Positions 62,389 to 64,000 of a DNA stretch of 64,000 bases are shown piece by piece. Source of the stretch: Rachicladosporium sp. CCFEE 5018 (taxonomy: Eukaryota > Ascomycota > Dothideomycetes > Cladosporiales > Cladosporiaceae). Each line of letters opens with the position of its first letter. The stretch's first letter is position 1. The stretch lies in assembly GCA_002077045.2 (NCBI GenBank), contig KZ111161.1:248001-312000 (forward strand), read 5' to 3'. The notes under the pieces were generated by a model. The model saw only the letters and a list, made by a program, of their open reading frames with translations. It searched no databases and had not been told where the DNA came from. The position numbers and the translations under genes were made by a program.

Positions 62389-63237
62389 ATGCAAGGCTTC
62401 AACATGGGCCGCTACCACCCCCCCGACGCCCCCACCACAAACCCCAACACCCTCCACCGCCGCCGTGCGCCCGGCACGCTCTCCAAATCCAGCACGCAAA
62501 CAGTCCGCTTCGAAATGCCCTTCGCAGTCTGGTGCTCCACGTGCCCCAAACCGACTCTGATTCCGCAAGGCGTACGTTTCAATGCCGAGAAGAAGAAAGT
62601 CGGGATGTACTTTAGTACGCCGATATGGGAGTTCAGGATGAAGCATAACATCTGTGGCGGGGCGGTGGAGATAAGGACTGATCCGAAGACGACGAGATAT
62701 CTGGTCGTGGGTGGAGGGAAAGCGAGGGATTATGGGGAGGAGGTCGCGGTGCTCGGCGGGCCGGTGCTGAGCGAAACGGAGAAGGCTGAAAGGGAGGAAG
62801 ATGCGTTCGCGGCGCTTGAGGGGAAGGCAGAGGAGAAAGCTGTGGTGCTCGAGGGGAAGAGAAGGGTTGAGGAGTTGTTTGAGGGCAGGGAGAGGGATTG
62901 GAGGGATACGTGGAGTGCCAATCGGAGATTGAGGGAGGGATTTCGGCGGGAGAGGAAGGCGTTAAAGAGGGAAGAGGAGGGGAGGGAGAGGTTGAAGGAG
63001 AAGTTTGGCATTGAGGTCGAGGTCCAGGAGGAGGTTGAGCAGGATCGGCAGAGGGCGAAGTTGGTGGTGTTTGGTGATGAGGGTGAGCGGGAAATTCGAG
63101 GCCCAGAGCACTTCCTACGTACGCCCGGGATGCCATCGAACAGCAAGCGGAAGGTACCAGTGAGCAATAGCAAGTCCGATGCCTTGCGGCGACAGCTCGT
63201 GAGCAACACCCGAGCAGCCATCGATCCATTCGGATGA
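62389..63237 (+). CDS. splicing factor Saf4/CCDC130 (copy 2)
   Basis: 282 residues, same length as copy 1. The N-terminal CWC16 domain is almost unchanged (WCSTCPKP, YFSTPIWEFRMKHNICGG). The segment ~215-262 has diverged. It is expected to be functional. Confidence 0.92.
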   Translation: MQGFNMGRYHPPDAPTTNPNTLHRRRAPGTLSKSSTQTVRFEMPFAVWCSTCPKPTLIPQGVRFNAEKKKVGMYFSTPIWEFRMKHNICGGAVEIRTDPKTTRYLVVGGGKARDYGEEVAVLGGPVLSETEKAEREEDAFAALEGKAEEKAVVLEGKRRVEELFEGRERDWRDTWSANRRLREGFRRERKALKREEEGRERLKEKFGIEVEVQEEVEQDRQRAKLVVFGDEGEREIRGPEHFLRTPGMPSNSKRKVPVSNSKSDALRRQLVSNTRAAIDPFG

Positions 63238-63467
63238 AAGTTTGAGCATCTTTACGATTCAGCATGGCGTTTGGAGGAAACATATACCCTTTTGATCCCG
63301 GATTTGTGGATTTCAAAGCACAGCATGGTGTTACGCATTTTATATAGATCTAGCAGACGACGCTGAACCATCACCACGACCAGTATGCCCAATGTCCCAA
63401 TACAGCCCTCCTCTTCTATCCCCATTCTACACTCCACATGATCCTCACACCATGCACTCCCATTCTC

Positions 63468-64000
63468 CTAGTACCCAATATCCACCGTCGTCACATCCTC
63501 AATGAAGTGCTTCTGCCTCGTCCCACTCGTAAACCACAAAAACCACGGGATAACATAGGTCTTAATCTTATGTCCCAACCACCCAGCATCGCTCACAGTC
63601 CTCACAACATCTTTGCTCTCCTCGAAAGCGGCTTCAATGCGGCCGCGGCGCAACTTCTCGTAAGCGTCGAAAGCCTCTTTCATGTTATTGCCGGGCTTGC
63701 CCTTTTCGATCCAGCGGGTCAGGCAGCGGGAGAAGAGAACGGTGTCTTCGAAGACTATGCCTGTGGATTCGCCTTGTGGGGGCATGGCGTGCTGTAAGAT
63801 ATGTCAGTGGGGGAGGGTGGAGGGGAGGGCGAGGGTAGGACTTACTGCTGCGTCGCCGAGGAGCATAACCCGATCGGTAGCCCACTTCCCGTGCTTGGAA
63901 AGCGTGAAGATAGGCCACAAGAAGAAGTCCTCCGCCTTCTTGATCAAAGGCACAATACAAGGGATATTCGAATCCCCGAATCTTGACAAGATCTCCTCCC
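63468..64000 (-). CDS. FAD-dependent monooxygenase, 5' part beyond window (copy 2)
   Basis: Exon 2 is 63468-63791 and the end of exon 1 is 63846-64000, with a 54-bp intron between them at the same GDAA-HAMPPQ position as in copy 1. The exon 2 protein is identical to copy 1 by eye. The start codon and FAD GxGxxG motif lie outside the window. Confidence 0.87.

Larger units (their letters stand above)
38604..64000. repeat. homeologous block, copy 2
   Basis: Collinear second copy of 7430-32041, with all 16 genes in the same order and orientation. Lesions in three small genes, a shifted splice acceptor in BYE1, and about 860 bp of extra sequence between KRS1 and GPI16 distinguish it from copy 1. 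Confidence 0.95.

Overview
The window is nuclear DNA of a filamentous or yeast-like ascomycete, most likely a Dothideomycete. Genes are compact and well spaced. Introns are short (52-131 bp) with GT...CTAAC/CTGAC...AG signals. The gene set is typical of ascomycetes (Gpi16, Bye1, Luc7, Saf4, Rei1, Ysc84-type SYLF-SH3, DUF985 cupin). There are no mobile elements, CRISPR arrays, rRNA or convincing tRNA genes. The strongest lineage hint is that most of the window is present twice as a collinear homeologous pair, as expected for a duplicated or hybrid genome such as the black yeast Hortaea werneckii. That name is an inference, not a reading.

Layout: the sequence is three contigs joined by two gaps of exactly 100 N (4313-4412 and 38504-38603). 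Contig A/B (1-38503) carries URI/Bud27, a small secreted cysteine-rich protein, Rei1, a small tail-anchored protein, an ArfGAP, a Gfd2-type exonuclease, SYLF-SH3, a Bet1/Sft1-type SNARE, a small membrane protein, lysyl-tRNA synthetase, Gpi16, Luc7, Bye1, a ZNF830-like zinc finger protein, a secreted NTF2-like protein, a small coiled-coil protein, Saf4 and a FAD monooxygenase. These are followed by single-copy genes: an SGL-type propeller protein, a broken F-box gene, a 47-residue membrane microprotein and a DUF985 cupin cut by the gap. Contig C (38604-64000) then restarts inside Rei1 and repeats the same 16 genes in the same order and orientation up to the FAD monooxygenase, where the window ends.

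The two copies differ in instructive ways. Coding regions stay close, while many spacers are rearranged or unrelated. Copy 2 carries all the visible damage: a nonsense codon plus a 2-nt loss in the tail-anchored gene, a +1 frameshift in the small membrane protein, an early stop in the coiled-coil gene, and a destroyed splice acceptor in BYE1 that is rescued in frame 6 nt downstream. Some non-coding pieces are kept in both copies: a 94-bp block with one mismatch, a three-unit 128-bp tandem repeat behind KRS1, and a Gcn4/CPC1-type site in front of KRS1.

Most genes are housekeeping and do not form a pathway cluster. Recurrent themes are RNA and translation (Rei1, KRS1, Luc7, Saf4, ZNF830-like, Gfd2-like), transcription (Bye1, URI) and membrane traffic or surface (ArfGAP, SNARE, SYLF-SH3, Gpi16). 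Neither gap is real biology: the first separates two identical 465-bp contig ends, and the second probably joins two homeologous contigs head to tail.
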